NCBI GenBank assembly: GCA_022447925.1
Contig: JAKUTS010000007.1
Span: forward strand, 40,355-104,354
Reading direction: 5' to 3'
DNA from: SAR202 cluster bacterium
GTDB taxonomy: Bacteria; Chloroflexota; Dehalococcoidia; Lucifugimonadales; UBA2962
Length of the DNA stretch: 64,000 bases
The notes beneath the pieces were generated by a model that was not told the origin of the DNA, searched no databases, and saw only the letters and a program-made list of their open reading frames with translations. The translations under genes and the position numbers were made by a program. Below, one piece after another: positions 54,084-63,151 of the stretch (position 1 is the stretch's first letter; each line of letters starts with the position of its first letter).

Positions 54084-55745
54084 ATGGATATTGTTGACCT
54101 AAACGACACACAAATTTTAACCCTTGCCCAAGCCGCCGGGGTCTCAATAACCGAAAGTGACGCATGTGAGGTAAAGCATCAAATAAATGCAATCATTCAA
54201 ATGATTGAACCAATTGATGTTGGTAAAATTCCTACGGTAGAACCTCTGCCGATAGACCTTTCTGAGTATACAAACTACGATAAAACCTCTGACCCAGATA
54301 GCAAACCTTCAATCCTCTTAGAAAGTACCGATCATCCAAAATTTTCCTTAACTGAGCTGGCCAAAAACATACGAACAAAGCAAACTTCTGCCACAGAAAT
54401 TCTAAAAATATTCCTTAAGAGGATTGACTCGTTAAACCCTAAGTTGTCAGCATTCACAGATGTATATTATGAAAGCAGCTTAGCCGAGGCGAAACGTTTA
54501 GACGATGAAGCTCAGAGAGGAGTTTTTAGAAGCTTACTACATGGACTTCCTGTTGGGATAAAAGAACAGATCGATGTTGCAGGTAGGGCAACAACCGGTG
54601 GTTCTTTGATATTTAAAACCAATATCACCCCAGATGATGCTACAGTCGTATCTAAATTGAGAGTATCAGGGGCAGTAATCATCGTAAAATTGAACATGAT
54701 GGAATTTGCTATTGCTGAAACCATCGAATTTCCGTGGGGAACTCCTCTAAATCCGTGGAATACTGAACGTACGCCAGGTGGATCGAGTTCTGGCTCTGCA
54801 ATTGCCGTGGCTACTTCCATGGTCCCAGCTACCCTTGGTGGAGACACAGGAGGGTCGATACGTATGCCCGCTGCACTATGTGGAATTGTTGGCTTTAGGC
54901 CAACCTACGGAAGGGTGAGTAGGGCAGGGTCTTTAAGTGCATGTTGGTCTATGGATACTCTTGGTCCATTTACAAAAACAGTATCCGACTGTGCTTTAAT
55001 GATGGAATCTATATCAGGTTTTGATAAAAGAGATATTTACTCCAATAAAAGATCGGTACCACCATATTTCAGAAAACTAGACAAAAGTGAACACAAAGTA
55101 AAAGGGTTAAAGATAGCTTTGATTTCTGAACTGTTATCTCCAGATTTTGTAGAACCAGAAGTTATTAATGCAGTTGAAAATGCAGCTAAAGTGTTTGAGG
55201 TGAATGGAGCTAAAGTAGATAGAATTTCTGTTCCCAGAGTTAAAGATGCAGGAATTACACATTGGACAATTTGCTTTACAGAATTCGCACAGGCGAATAA
55301 AAGATTGTTACAAAACCATCTGCAAGAATTAACTCATATGGTAAAAATCGCTGTAGCAACTGGGACAATCATACCAGGGGGTGCCTACTATAAAGCTTTA
55401 CAGTTACGAGAACTAATTAAACATGACTTACTGAAGCCATTTGAAGACTTTGATCTGATTTTGACTCCTACAATGACAAGCGGTGCGCAACCCCCAAATT
55501 CTAACGTGCATACAAATTCTAAAGAAGAGGTTTTAGAAGGATTGCATGGAGCTCCAAAGTTAACAGCGCCATTTAACTTGGCGGGTTTGCCAGGCCTAAG
55601 CATACCTTGTGGGTTTACTAGCGAAAAACTTCCGATAGGCCTGCAAATTGTGGGTAAGCCATTTGACGAAACGACAGTACTTCAAGCTGCTTATCTGTAT
55701 GAATCAAATACGGATTGGCACACCTATTACCCGCCAATATATTAA
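54084..55745 (+). CDS. Amidase with GatC-like N-terminal domain
   Basis: A 553-residue amidase-signature enzyme (ATG 54084, GGA 9 bases upstream; TTG 54075 is possible). The triad is complete: Lys160 in GLPVGIKEQIDV, cis-Ser in PGGSSSGSA (234-236), nucleophile Ser258 in GGDTGGSIRMPA. The first about 55 residues resemble GatC (LAQAAGVSITESDACEVKHQINAIIQMIEP, and VEPLP), normally the separate small subunit of Glu-tRNA(Gln) amidotransferase. It is flanked by an SDR and a flavin-monooxygenase-like gene, so it likely hydrolyses a small amide rather than acting as GatA. GatB is absent here. Confidence 0.88.
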   Translation: MDIVDLNDTQILTLAQAAGVSITESDACEVKHQINAIIQMIEPIDVGKIPTVEPLPIDLSEYTNYDKTSDPDSKPSILLESTDHPKFSLTELAKNIRTKQTSATEILKIFLKRIDSLNPKLSAFTDVYYESSLAEAKRLDDEAQRGVFRSLLHGLPVGIKEQIDVAGRATTGGSLIFKTNITPDDATVVSKLRVSGAVIIVKLNMMEFAIAETIEFPWGTPLNPWNTERTPGGSSSGSAIAVATSMVPATLGGDTGGSIRMPAALCGIVGFRPTYGRVSRAGSLSACWSMDTLGPFTKTVSDCALMMESISGFDKRDIYSNKRSVPPYFRKLDKSEHKVKGLKIALISELLSPDFVEPEVINAVENAAKVFEVNGAKVDRISVPRVKDAGITHWTICFTEFAQANKRLLQNHLQELTHMVKIAVATGTIIPGGAYYKALQLRELIKHDLLKPFEDFDLILTPTMTSGAQPPNSNVHTNSKEEVLEGLHGAPKLTAPFNLAGLPGLSIPCGFTSEKLPIGLQIVGKPFDETTVLQAAYLYESNTDWHTYYPPIY

Positions 55746-55768
55746 TATATGCACACCGGAAATATATT

Positions 55769-56896
55769 TTGATATCAAAAGCTGAAAAGTTAATACCCAA
55801 GGTTAGGTCAGCAAGTCTAAGCATTTCACAAAATAGATCTATTCCCGAATCATTGATCGATGAGTTAGTGGGCAACGACATGTTTAGATTATTATTGCCC
55901 AAAAGGTTTAATGGACAGCAACTCGATTTGCTCGAATATCTTGAAATCATTCAAGGCTTTGCACAGGCTGATGGAAGCACGGGTTGGTGTTTAAACCAGA
56001 ATAATGTCCTTAGTACCTTTGCAGGAGTTATGCCCAAACCTCTTGCAGATGAGATCTGGTCAGATAAGCGCTCCATTTTAGCTAACGGTCCACCTGTATG
56101 GTTCGAAATAAAAAAATCGAAGGGTGGATACAAGTTGTCAGGTGAATGGAGATTAAGTTCGGGGTTTTCACATGCTAATTGGCTTCTGGCTCTTGTGTCG
56201 GAAAATGATACAGCACAGACACTGCCGAGCACCAAAACTGCACAGTACATGGTCATTCCTAAATCTCAGATTGAGCCGATATATGACTGGAATGTCAATG
56301 GTCTAAGGGGTACCGGCAGTAATAGCTTCAAGGCTGACAATCTATTCGTACCGGAAAACAGAACATTTAAAGACTCCGATGCTGGCAAGGTAACGGAAGC
56401 TTTTAATGGCATTAATAGATCAATTTTATTTGCGTCCGGATTTGCTTTTGTTGCACTGGGAATAGCAAGAGCTAGCCTTGATGAAACCTTCAAAATTGCT
56501 AGGAAAAAGCGCCCGCAAGGCAAATCCTTATTACGGGATCAGGAATTAATTCAGAATCAAATAGGACGAGCAGAGGCAATATGGAGATCCAGTAAAGCTT
56601 TACTCGTTGAGAGTATCACTGATCTGATTGAGTCAGCAGAAACCGACAGAGGGCCTGCTGTGGATGATCGAATTGCAGTTAGATTAGCAAGCACCCATGC
56701 CATAAGAAGTGCTGCCCACGTAGTGGATACGACTTACGATATCTGTGGTTCTCACGCTGTATATAACTCTAATCCTATACACATACGGTTTCAGGATATC
56801 CATGCACTCACCCAGCAGATTCAAGGGAGAGTTGAGCACTACAGCACTGCTGGACAACATTTATTGGGCATTAAAACGGAAAGCCCTTTCTTTTAA
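55769..56896 (+). CDS. Acyl-CoA dehydrogenase-fold flavin-dependent monooxygenase
   Basis: A 375-residue protein of the HsaA/group D flavin monooxygenase type, related to acyl-CoA dehydrogenases: MFRLLLPKRFNGQQLDLLEYLEIIQGFAQADGSTGWCLNQ, SGEWRLSSGFSHANWLL, GLRGTGSNSFKADNLFVPE, and a C-terminal helical domain ending HALTQQIQGRVEHYSTAGQHLLG. The A-D-G-S-T-G-W-C motif is typical. I choose TTG 55769 (GGA upstream) over a start at 55715, which would overlap the amidase gene. Reduced flavin from a partner reductase would be needed; none is adjacent. Such genes are frequent in SAR202. Confidence 0.85.
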   Translation: MISKAEKLIPKVRSASLSISQNRSIPESLIDELVGNDMFRLLLPKRFNGQQLDLLEYLEIIQGFAQADGSTGWCLNQNNVLSTFAGVMPKPLADEIWSDKRSILANGPPVWFEIKKSKGGYKLSGEWRLSSGFSHANWLLALVSENDTAQTLPSTKTAQYMVIPKSQIEPIYDWNVNGLRGTGSNSFKADNLFVPENRTFKDSDAGKVTEAFNGINRSILFASGFAFVALGIARASLDETFKIARKKRPQGKSLLRDQELIQNQIGRAEAIWRSSKALLVESITDLIESAETDRGPAVDDRIAVRLASTHAIRSAAHVVDTTYDICGSHAVYNSNPIHIRFQDIHALTQQIQGRVEHYSTAGQHLLGIKTESPFF

Positions 56897-56920
56897 TTGT
56901 AACTTTCTCGTTTATAGTTC
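56889..56920 (+). repeat. 32-bp direct repeat, copy 1
   Basis: This 32-base segment (begins TCTTTTAATTG, ends TATAGTTC) recurs at 57221-57252 with a single mismatch (G/T). It covers the 3' end of the flavin-monooxygenase-like gene and the stop region of the 98-residue protein, bracketing that gene exactly. Confidence 0.85.
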
Positions 56921-57208
56921 TAACGGATTGCATTCCCACACTTGAATGCTCTCAATACATTCATCGAAAATGGGTTTTGCTATCGCGTTCGTACCTGAAG
57001 CCAATTCTTTCAAAGCTTCTTCATTATGCACGGAGATTTTAAACATAATATAACTTTTGTCTGGTGCTATTCCGGGAACTGTCTTTTCAGGATAAGCCAT
57101 ACTTTTTCGTACGCCCATTCCTTCATCTGATTGCATCCATCCCATGAATTTTTCGAAGATACCATCTCCAGATTTAAATTTTGCCACTACGAGGTTTTCT
57201 TTTTCCAT
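56912..57208 (-). CDS. Uncharacterised 98-residue protein
   Basis: A small soluble protein with no signal peptide: MEKENLVVAKFKSGDGIFEKF, a central ISVHNEEALKELASG segment and a C-terminal IESIQVWEC. The pattern of strands and helices resembles a dimeric alpha-beta barrel (antibiotic-biosynthesis-monooxygenase-like) fold, but I cannot assign a family. GAGAGGAT precedes its ATG. It lies 35 bases downstream of the zinc alcohol dehydrogenase and its 3' end repeats that gene's end, so it may have been inserted or duplicated there. Confidence 0.7.
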   Translation of the reverse strand: MEKENLVVAKFKSGDGIFEKFMGWMQSDEGMGVRKSMAYPEKTVPGIAPDKSYIMFKISVHNEEALKELASGTNAIAKPIFDECIESIQVWECNPLEL

Positions 57209-57220
57209 ATTTCGATCCTC

Positions 57221-57252
57221 TCTTTTAATTTTAACTTTCTCGTTTATAGTTC
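57221..57252 (+). repeat. 32-bp direct repeat, copy 2
   Basis: Second copy of the repeat at 56889-56920, one mismatch in 32. It spans the stop codon of the alcohol dehydrogenase and the gap before the 98-residue gene. Both genes therefore end in the same GAACTATAAACGAGAAAG sequence on the minus strand. Confidence 0.85.
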
Positions 57253-58308
57253 GATAACTGCACGTCCTAGAATTTTTCCTGCGCGTAGTTCATCACATGC
57301 TTCATTTATCTCTTCTAATTTGAAACGCTTTGTTACCAGTTTGTCGAGAGGAAACTTTCCCTCTTTTTGCCATCTGAGAAACATTTCGAAGTCTTCTATT
57401 GGGTATGTTGCCCCAAGGCTTCCTAAGAAACTGCGCTGCCCAAGCATGAATAAATTGGGATCAATCGTTATTTCGGGGTCTGGCATACCAACTAATACAG
57501 CTGTTCCGCCTCTGTTATCGGCGCCCATTCCACCTGCCCGAACGGCCGGTAATATCTGTTCAGTTGCAGCCCTTACTCCGATGGTGTCAAAAGCGAAATC
57601 CGCTCCTACGCCTGTAAGTTCATGAATCGCTTCGACTGCATCGGTGTTTGCAGCGTTAATAGTGTGAGTAGCACCGAATTGACGAGCGAATTCTAGTTTT
57701 CCGTCATCCAAATCGACAGCTATCACTGGGTAAGCATGGAGAATGGCTGCCATTTGTATAGCGGATAAACCTACTCCACCAGCTCCGATAACTACTACCG
57801 AATTTCCAGGTCTAACTTTAGCTGTATTTTTAACAGCTCCTGCACCAGTCAATACCGCACATCCAACGATGGCGGCAAGATCAGGTCTGTCATCATCTTT
57901 TATCTTGACCACATATTTTTCTAAAGCTAAGACGTCTTGGGCCCATGCATGCACAACAACTTCAGATATTGGTTTTCCTTTGTATGTCGTTCCAGGAGGG
58001 TCTTGAGCGGGTAGTCCGCCAGAGAATACATCATTATATTTTGACACCCATGTGACAATAACCTGGTCTCCTTCTTTAAGATCTTTTACCCCACTACCAA
58101 CATGAGTCACGTGCCCAGCTGCCTCATGTCCCAAAATACTGGGAGTGTCTAGCCTTTCTCCAGCAGCCATCTGATGTAATTGAGAGTGGCACAAACCTGT
58201 AAAAGAGAGTCTAACTATTACTTGGTCAGATCGAGGAGCGGGAACCTCAATTTCGTCAACTGCAAGCGGCTGGTCTTTACCTACGAATACTGCTGCTCTG
58301 GATTTCAT
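57244..58308 (-). CDS. Zinc-dependent alcohol dehydrogenase (MDR family)
   Basis: A 354-residue medium-chain dehydrogenase. Catalytic-zinc ligands are in TGLCHSQLHQMAAG, GHEAAGHVTHVGSG and the ATP-side IVGCAVLTGAGAV; the Rossmann motif is VVVIGAGGVGLSAIQMA. The structural-zinc Cys cluster of classical ADHs is absent (replaced by a segment with KYNDVFSGG), as in some NDMA-dependent or class-III-like relatives. GVGLSA, DLDDGKLEFARQFGATHTINA are standard. The substrate is unknown. Good AAAGAGG upstream of its ATG. Confidence 0.9.
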   Translation of the reverse strand: MKSRAAVFVGKDQPLAVDEIEVPAPRSDQVIVRLSFTGLCHSQLHQMAAGERLDTPSILGHEAAGHVTHVGSGVKDLKEGDQVIVTWVSKYNDVFSGGLPAQDPPGTTYKGKPISEVVVHAWAQDVLALEKYVVKIKDDDRPDLAAIVGCAVLTGAGAVKNTAKVRPGNSVVVIGAGGVGLSAIQMAAILHAYPVIAVDLDDGKLEFARQFGATHTINAANTDAVEAIHELTGVGADFAFDTIGVRAATEQILPAVRAGGMGADNRGGTAVLVGMPDPEITIDPNLFMLGQRSFLGSLGATYPIEDFEMFLRWQKEGKFPLDKLVTKRFKLEEINEACDELRAGKILGRAVIEL

Positions 58309-58400
58309 GATTACCTCTTTGTGTTTTCCAAAATTCGAAAACTATATATTTATAATATTTGCATATTATCTAAATTACGGATGTCTGTACAAACTATATC

Positions 58401-58430
58401 TTGGAAATTAGAAGTTACATCTGCTAACAT
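58401..58430 (+). promoter_or_regulatory. Candidate promoter of the RRM protein gene
   Basis: TTGGAA (58401-58406) and TAACAT (58425-58430) with an 18-base spacer. Transcription from here would give a leader of about 105 bases before the TTG start of the RRM gene. Confidence 0.4.
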
Positions 58431-58542
58431 TTAAAGAGCCATTTTTTATTTAAGTGGCAGTTTCACGCATGGCCGTTCAGATGATCAGCTTTCACACGCT
58501 CCTTCTTGAATTCGGTATATGTAGAGATTTAAGGAGAAAACG

Positions 58543-58803
58543 TTGAGAATTTATGTAGGAAATTTGTCATATAAAGTTGATGAAGATGGTTTACGAACCG
58601 CTTTTGAGGCACACGGTGCAGTTGAATCAGCACAAGTCATAATGGATAGATATACAGGCCGGTCTAGAGGATTCGGTTTCGTGGAAATGTCAAATGATGA
58701 TGAAGCCAAAGAGGCAATATCAGCAATGGATAATCAAGAGATTTCCGGGCGCGCTGTCAAAGTCAATGAGGCTAAGCCAAGACGAGAGCGCACTGACAAT
58801 TAA
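58543..58803 (+). CDS. RNA recognition motif (RRM) protein
   Basis: An 86-residue single RRM: RNP2 in MRIYVGNLSY, RNP1 in SRGFGFVEM (RSRGFGFVEM), and a C-terminal basic tail (KVNEAKPRRERTDN). Such glycine-free short RRM proteins (Rbp type) in cyanobacteria and some other bacteria rise in the cold and bind RNA. The start is TTG with AAGGAG 7 bases upstream. It stands alone with a long leader, consistent with leader-mediated regulation, as in cold-shock genes. Confidence 0.92.
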   Translation: MRIYVGNLSYKVDEDGLRTAFEAHGAVESAQVIMDRYTGRSRGFGFVEMSNDDEAKEAISAMDNQEISGRAVKVNEAKPRRERTDN

Positions 58804-58936
58804 TTAGTTAACTAATTCAATAAATAACCACTTAGGTCAATACATAATCGATTTTCCAGCAGAATAGCTAATAATGCTAACTCTGTTTGTCTAATTTTTT
58901 AATTCACATTCGTTTTTCAGTACGAATATCAACGAT

Positions 58937-60826
58937 TCATGCAAAACTATCTCTGATTTTTCGGTATGCTAATCCCGTCAATATTAATAGTGGACCAAGT
59001 ATAATAAATGCTGCAAGTCTATATGTAGTTTCTAGCAGAAACACGTCGTGTATAAAAAGTTTTGCTATTGGTACAGCTAAAAGCAAAGCTCCAAGCGCTG
59101 TCATCAATTTAGGTGATACAACCAATTGCTTTCTAACTCTAATTCCGGCAAGTATCAGAAATAATGCATATATGGCCCAGAACAGGGTTATCGTCAACTG
59201 CTTAGCTTCTTCAGAACTGAAATAGTCAACAATTTCTGCAGTTCCTATCCATATCGATAAGAAAGTGGCTGCAGCAAATAACACCACGCCTATATATTTT
59301 TCCCATTCTTTAGCCAGATTTCGTTTAATCATGTATATATATGCTGAGATATAACAAGCCAAAATACAGATTATAAATGCGAAAAATCTGTAATTTAAAA
59401 TCGGTGTGGTGTCACTTCCTGTTCCAAACCAATTAATATCTTCTGCAAAGGTGTCAAAAGCTAAAGCATGAATTATTGCTGCTGCTAAAACTGCCAACCC
59501 CCCAATTCTAATTTTCGAATCTTTAAATTTCATGCCGATTCCAATAACAACTGCTGCCTGGGTCGACCAAGCTACAGTTATCCATGCGCCAGTCAACTGA
59601 ACTGGAATAAAAACAGTTATAAATATTAGCGATACACCAAGAAAGCAAAAAGAAATTAATTTTGGAGTATTGTTATTTCGCAGGGCAATAATTCCTATGA
59701 CTGCGTAGAGCAAAGACAGCAGAATCGTAGAAAGTCCTAGCCATTGTTCGTACGATTCAGCAAGATTAGACATGGTTAGACCAAAGAATATGCCTGCGTT
59801 CGCTATTATTAAGCTAAAGTCAAAGTTGTCTGGCTTAGATCTGTTATATACGTTGTGAATTACAGTAGCCACTATAAATATGAGAAAAACCCCTGAGAGT
59901 CCAAGTTGACTATAAATGACATCAGAATCTGGTAGTTCACTGGCGATTAAACCTCCTACAACGTAGGAACCTATCAATCCTAGCAATGTATACCATTGCC
60001 ATTTTTTTCTACTGGCTAATGCAACTATTCCAATGTCAATTAGCAATATATATACAATTCCAAGATATATATATTCCCTTATTTCGGTTTTCATCAATAC
60101 TGGTGTTATAAATGCACCAATAATTGATATAAAAGCTATTACCTTTGAATCGTGCCTCAAAGCCATGGACCCGCCGAACAAAACCACAAAAAGTAATGCA
60201 ATAAAGACCGGGATTGGATCAATTAATTGATAAAAACCAAAAGAAGCATATACAGCTATGTACAATATAGCTAAACCTCCACCACATATACCGTATGCCC
60301 AATCAGGGAAACGTTTGGAGGCATATTCACTAATACCTATCATACATATACCCGCCACAATACCAATTATGATTCTTCCTGTAGGCCCAATCCACAAGTC
60401 GAAAGCAGCCTTTATAAAGAATCCTATTCCGATTGCCAATATTATGGACCCAATAACGGCAAACCAGTTTACAGACGCAAATTTTCCTAAAAACGATGTT
60501 TGGACTCCAGATAGAGAGGGAGCAGGTCCTTCTGTTATTGGCTTACCAATATGCCGCCCAGTCTTTTGTACAAACGGGTCGGACACGCCGCTCCTGGATT
60601 TTTCGAGTGAACGTATTCTATGTTCGAGATTAGTGAATTTCTCGTTTAATATTGATAATTGTCGGTTGAGGCTGTCTAAATCATCCTCATCGATATAGTT
60701 TTCAGACTCATCTGTAAGATATCGGTCGGGTTGAGTTATTGGATCTGAATTAATTGTAAATCCACAAAATATACAGAATTTACTGTTTTTTGCGTTCTCT
60801 TTGTGACAGTTATTACAGGTATTCAT
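58937..60826 (-). CDS. DUF2339-type multi-pass membrane protein with zinc ribbon
   Basis: A 629-residue protein opening with a zinc ribbon (CNNCHKENAKNSKFCIFCG), a coiled-coil (LNRQLSILNEKFTNLEHRIRSLEKS), then about 17 or more hydrophobic helices. The pattern (short coiled coil, then many helices with paired glycine/alanine-rich spans) matches DUF2339. Its function is unknown. It is leftward and may be cotranscribed with no other gene (90-base gap to acr3). Confidence 0.8.
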   Translation of the reverse strand: MNTCNNCHKENAKNSKFCIFCGFTINSDPITQPDRYLTDESENYIDEDDLDSLNRQLSILNEKFTNLEHRIRSLEKSRSGVSDPFVQKTGRHIGKPITEGPAPSLSGVQTSFLGKFASVNWFAVIGSIILAIGIGFFIKAAFDLWIGPTGRIIIGIVAGICMIGISEYASKRFPDWAYGICGGGLAILYIAVYASFGFYQLIDPIPVFIALLFVVLFGGSMALRHDSKVIAFISIIGAFITPVLMKTEIREYIYLGIVYILLIDIGIVALASRKKWQWYTLLGLIGSYVVGGLIASELPDSDVIYSQLGLSGVFLIFIVATVIHNVYNRSKPDNFDFSLIIANAGIFFGLTMSNLAESYEQWLGLSTILLSLLYAVIGIIALRNNNTPKLISFCFLGVSLIFITVFIPVQLTGAWITVAWSTQAAVVIGIGMKFKDSKIRIGGLAVLAAAIIHALAFDTFAEDINWFGTGSDTTPILNYRFFAFIICILACYISAYIYMIKRNLAKEWEKYIGVVLFAAATFLSIWIGTAEIVDYFSSEEAKQLTITLFWAIYALFLILAGIRVRKQLVVSPKLMTALGALLLAVPIAKLFIHDVFLLETTYRLAAFIILGPLLILTGLAYRKIRDSFA

Positions 60827-60916
60827 ATTGTAAACACAGTTGTGTCAGTATCTTACAAAATAACTGAAAAAACTATGAAGAGATCGACACTTATAATGGA
60901 ATTTATATTTCAGAAA

Positions 60917-61975
60917 CTAACTTGAAGTTTGTTGCCTGATGTTGAATCGCAGCCTGGTTCGGTTTGCAGCGTATACCAGCGTGAGCATTAAAGGAACTTC
61001 CACTAAGACTCCGACTACTGTTGCAAGCGCGGCTCCAGATTCTACGCCAAATAGGCCAATCGCGACAGCGACAGCCAGTTCAAAAAAGTTTGAGGTCCCT
61101 ATAAGAGATGCCGGCGCCGCAATTTTATGCGGCACTCGTAGTAAGTAGCAGGCGGCATAAGCTATAACAAAAACCAGATAACCCTGGATTATCAGTGGGA
61201 TTGCGATTAGAAGGATTAATATCGGTTTATCGACGATGACATCTCCCTGAAAACCAAAAAGGATCACCACAATTGCTAGCAGTCCGATGATCGACAATGG
61301 TTTAAAGTTCTTTGAAAAGGTTTCGACTGAAAAGTTGTTATTTTTATTCGTTAGCAGTTTACGAACTAAGTAGCCAAGTACCAAGGGAATTGCCACATAC
61401 ATGGCCACTGAAAGTATTAAAGTAGACCAAGGAACAAACACTTCAGTTATATCCAGAAGTAAAGCTGCTATCGGAGCAAATGCAACCATCATAATTAAAT
61501 CATTTATCGATACCTGAACCAGTGTGTAGTAGGGATCGCCATTTGTCATTTGACTCCAGATAAACACCATTGCTGTGCAAGGAGCTACGCCCAATAGAAT
61601 TATGCCCGACAAGTATTGCTTAGCTAGTTCTGGATCTATCCAGGATGAATATATGTATTCAAAAAAAAGTATGCCGATTAGGGCCATTGAAAACGGCTTT
61701 AATCCCCAATTCACTATCAATGTTACGAGAATTCCTTTTGGGTTATTCTTTATTGAAGCAATAGACGAATAATCTATATTAACCATCATTGGGAATATCA
61801 TGAGCCATATCACTATGGCGACTATTATGTTTACCTCTGAAATTTCGAGCTTTGCGATTTGATTAAAGAAGCCTGGAAACAGATACCCAGCTGTAATACC
61901 GATACCGATGCTTAACCCAATCCATAGAGTTAAATATTTTTCAAATATACCAAGATGTTCGTTTCCGTTTTCCAT
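60917..61975 (-). CDS. Arsenite efflux transporter of the ACR3 family
   Basis: A 352-residue protein of about ten helices with the ACR3 hallmark VAPCTAMVFIWSQMTNGDP, whose Cys is needed for arsenite transport, plus GTSNFFELAVAVAIGLFG in helix 9. It exports arsenite using the proton gradient. No arsR or arsC gene flanks it, so regulation is not obvious; the gene may be constitutive or regulated from elsewhere. The lspA-like neighbours do not belong to the ars system. Confidence 0.93.
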   Translation of the reverse strand: MENGNEHLGIFEKYLTLWIGLSIGIGITAGYLFPGFFNQIAKLEISEVNIIVAIVIWLMIFPMMVNIDYSSIASIKNNPKGILVTLIVNWGLKPFSMALIGILFFEYIYSSWIDPELAKQYLSGIILLGVAPCTAMVFIWSQMTNGDPYYTLVQVSINDLIMMVAFAPIAALLLDITEVFVPWSTLILSVAMYVAIPLVLGYLVRKLLTNKNNNFSVETFSKNFKPLSIIGLLAIVVILFGFQGDVIVDKPILILLIAIPLIIQGYLVFVIAYAACYLLRVPHKIAAPASLIGTSNFFELAVAVAIGLFGVESGAALATVVGVLVEVPLMLTLVYAANRTRLRFNIRQQTSS

Positions 61976-62047
61976 GACAACATAATAGTTTAGATCAAAA
62001 AGTTATGAATTAAAGTTTTGTTAATAATAAGTTATAGATTATTGGGG

Positions 62048-62578
62048 TTATCTTACTGGGAATTTGAAAACCCAAATAATTGTATCAAGCACTAAGCAAT
62101 GAAAAGTTATATATATAAGTCCAATAATGGATGCTGTTTTTAGCTTACTTGATTCAATACCAATATCGGAGATTGAAAACAACACTACTAATGATATTAA
62201 AGCTGCTGCTGTAATCCAAAGTGAGGAAACAGCCAGAATCCAAAGAAAAACATGTTGCTTCCCTATATATGCCACTGTGGCCGGCATCCAAATAGCAGAT
62301 GCCAGAAGGAAGATGAGACTGAGGCAAGTTATTAATCTAAACGCTTCTGTGTTCGCCGAATTAGGATTAGATTTAAGTAAAACGGCGAATATAAACACTA
62401 AATAACCAGCAGCTGCTAACAGCATAGAAATTGTAAAAAGACTCTGAGTAGTGCCTTTTACTCCTCCCCATAAAGCTGTTCTATACTCAGGGAATATCAT
62501 CAGCGTAATTACATATCCGCCCAGAACCAATATGGCTCCGAGTACGTTGACTGAAGTGAAGAGTGAAACGTTAGACAT
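62048..62578 (-). CDS. Uncharacterised membrane protein (about five helices)
   Basis: A 176-residue hydrophobic protein with about five predicted helices (FTSVNVLGAILVLGGYVITLMIF start, LIYITFHCLVLDTIIWVF end). No motifs I recognise. It is the first gene on the minus strand after tmRNA and precedes acr3 by 72 bases, so it could be in the same transcript. Confidence 0.6.
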   Translation of the reverse strand: MSNVSLFTSVNVLGAILVLGGYVITLMIFPEYRTALWGGVKGTTQSLFTISMLLAAAGYLVFIFAVLLKSNPNSANTEAFRLITCLSLIFLLASAIWMPATVAYIGKQHVFLWILAVSSLWITAAALISLVVLFSISDIGIESSKLKTASIIGLIYITFHCLVLDTIIWVFKFPVR

Positions 62579-62653
62579 AATAACTATGTTAACTCGTTTT
62601 AGCAGACAGTGTTACAAACCGTTGAAACTGACAGGAACGTCATTTAATTTGTA

Positions 62654-63007
62654 TGGTGGAGACGGGGGAGGGTCGAACTCCCCGTCCAGAAAACACCGTC
62701 ACAGAATTTACTACAGGTTTAGCTAATCATTAAAATTCGTCTTAATACCACCTGATTAGCGAGGATAGATACTAAAACTAGCCAGTTAATCTTTTGTTAT
62801 AACCGATTGGCTATCAGTTATAACAGCATCCCGATTATGTCGCCTTGTCGCCCCTCCGGGAAAGGAACGGAAGACGTAGTAGCTAAATTAAGCTGCTAAA
62901 GCTAGCTGTTTCTTGCCAGTTACTTTTTTGCCATCTGATTAACGAGGTTGATGACACCTCGACCTGCAATTTTGATTCAACACTCCCTGTCGAAACCACT
63001 CGTCCCC
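62654..63007 (-). ncRNA. ssrA: Transfer-messenger RNA (tmRNA)
   Basis: A 354-nt one-piece tmRNA read right to left. The 5' end GGGGACGAGTGGTTTCGACAG (63007 down) pairs with the 3' CGTCTCC-ACCA (CCA encoded, end at 62654) in a 7-bp acceptor stem, and the T-arm GTTCGA is present. The tag frame runs from about 62938 to TAA at 62888-62890, reading (S)DGKKVTGKKQLALAA; the LALAA end is the standard proteolysis signal. tmRNA rescues stalled ribosomes with SmpB. A promoter -10 TAAAAT lies nine bases before the 5' end. It explains the apparent ORF on this strand. Confidence 0.95.
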
Positions 63008-63151
63008 ATGTCAAGTATTTTACCAATAATACATATATATGCACAGTGCGTTGACCTCCACTATTTAACGATGCTAGCCTGTAAGTGAAAACAATCACCA
63101 ATGTTGTACAATAAAAACAGTACCATAAACTTAATTTAAGGAGTTTCAATA

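Noticed and set aside
62883..63149. An 88-residue minus-strand open frame
   Set aside because: It lies within the tmRNA; the frame is explained by the RNA and has no protein resemblance.
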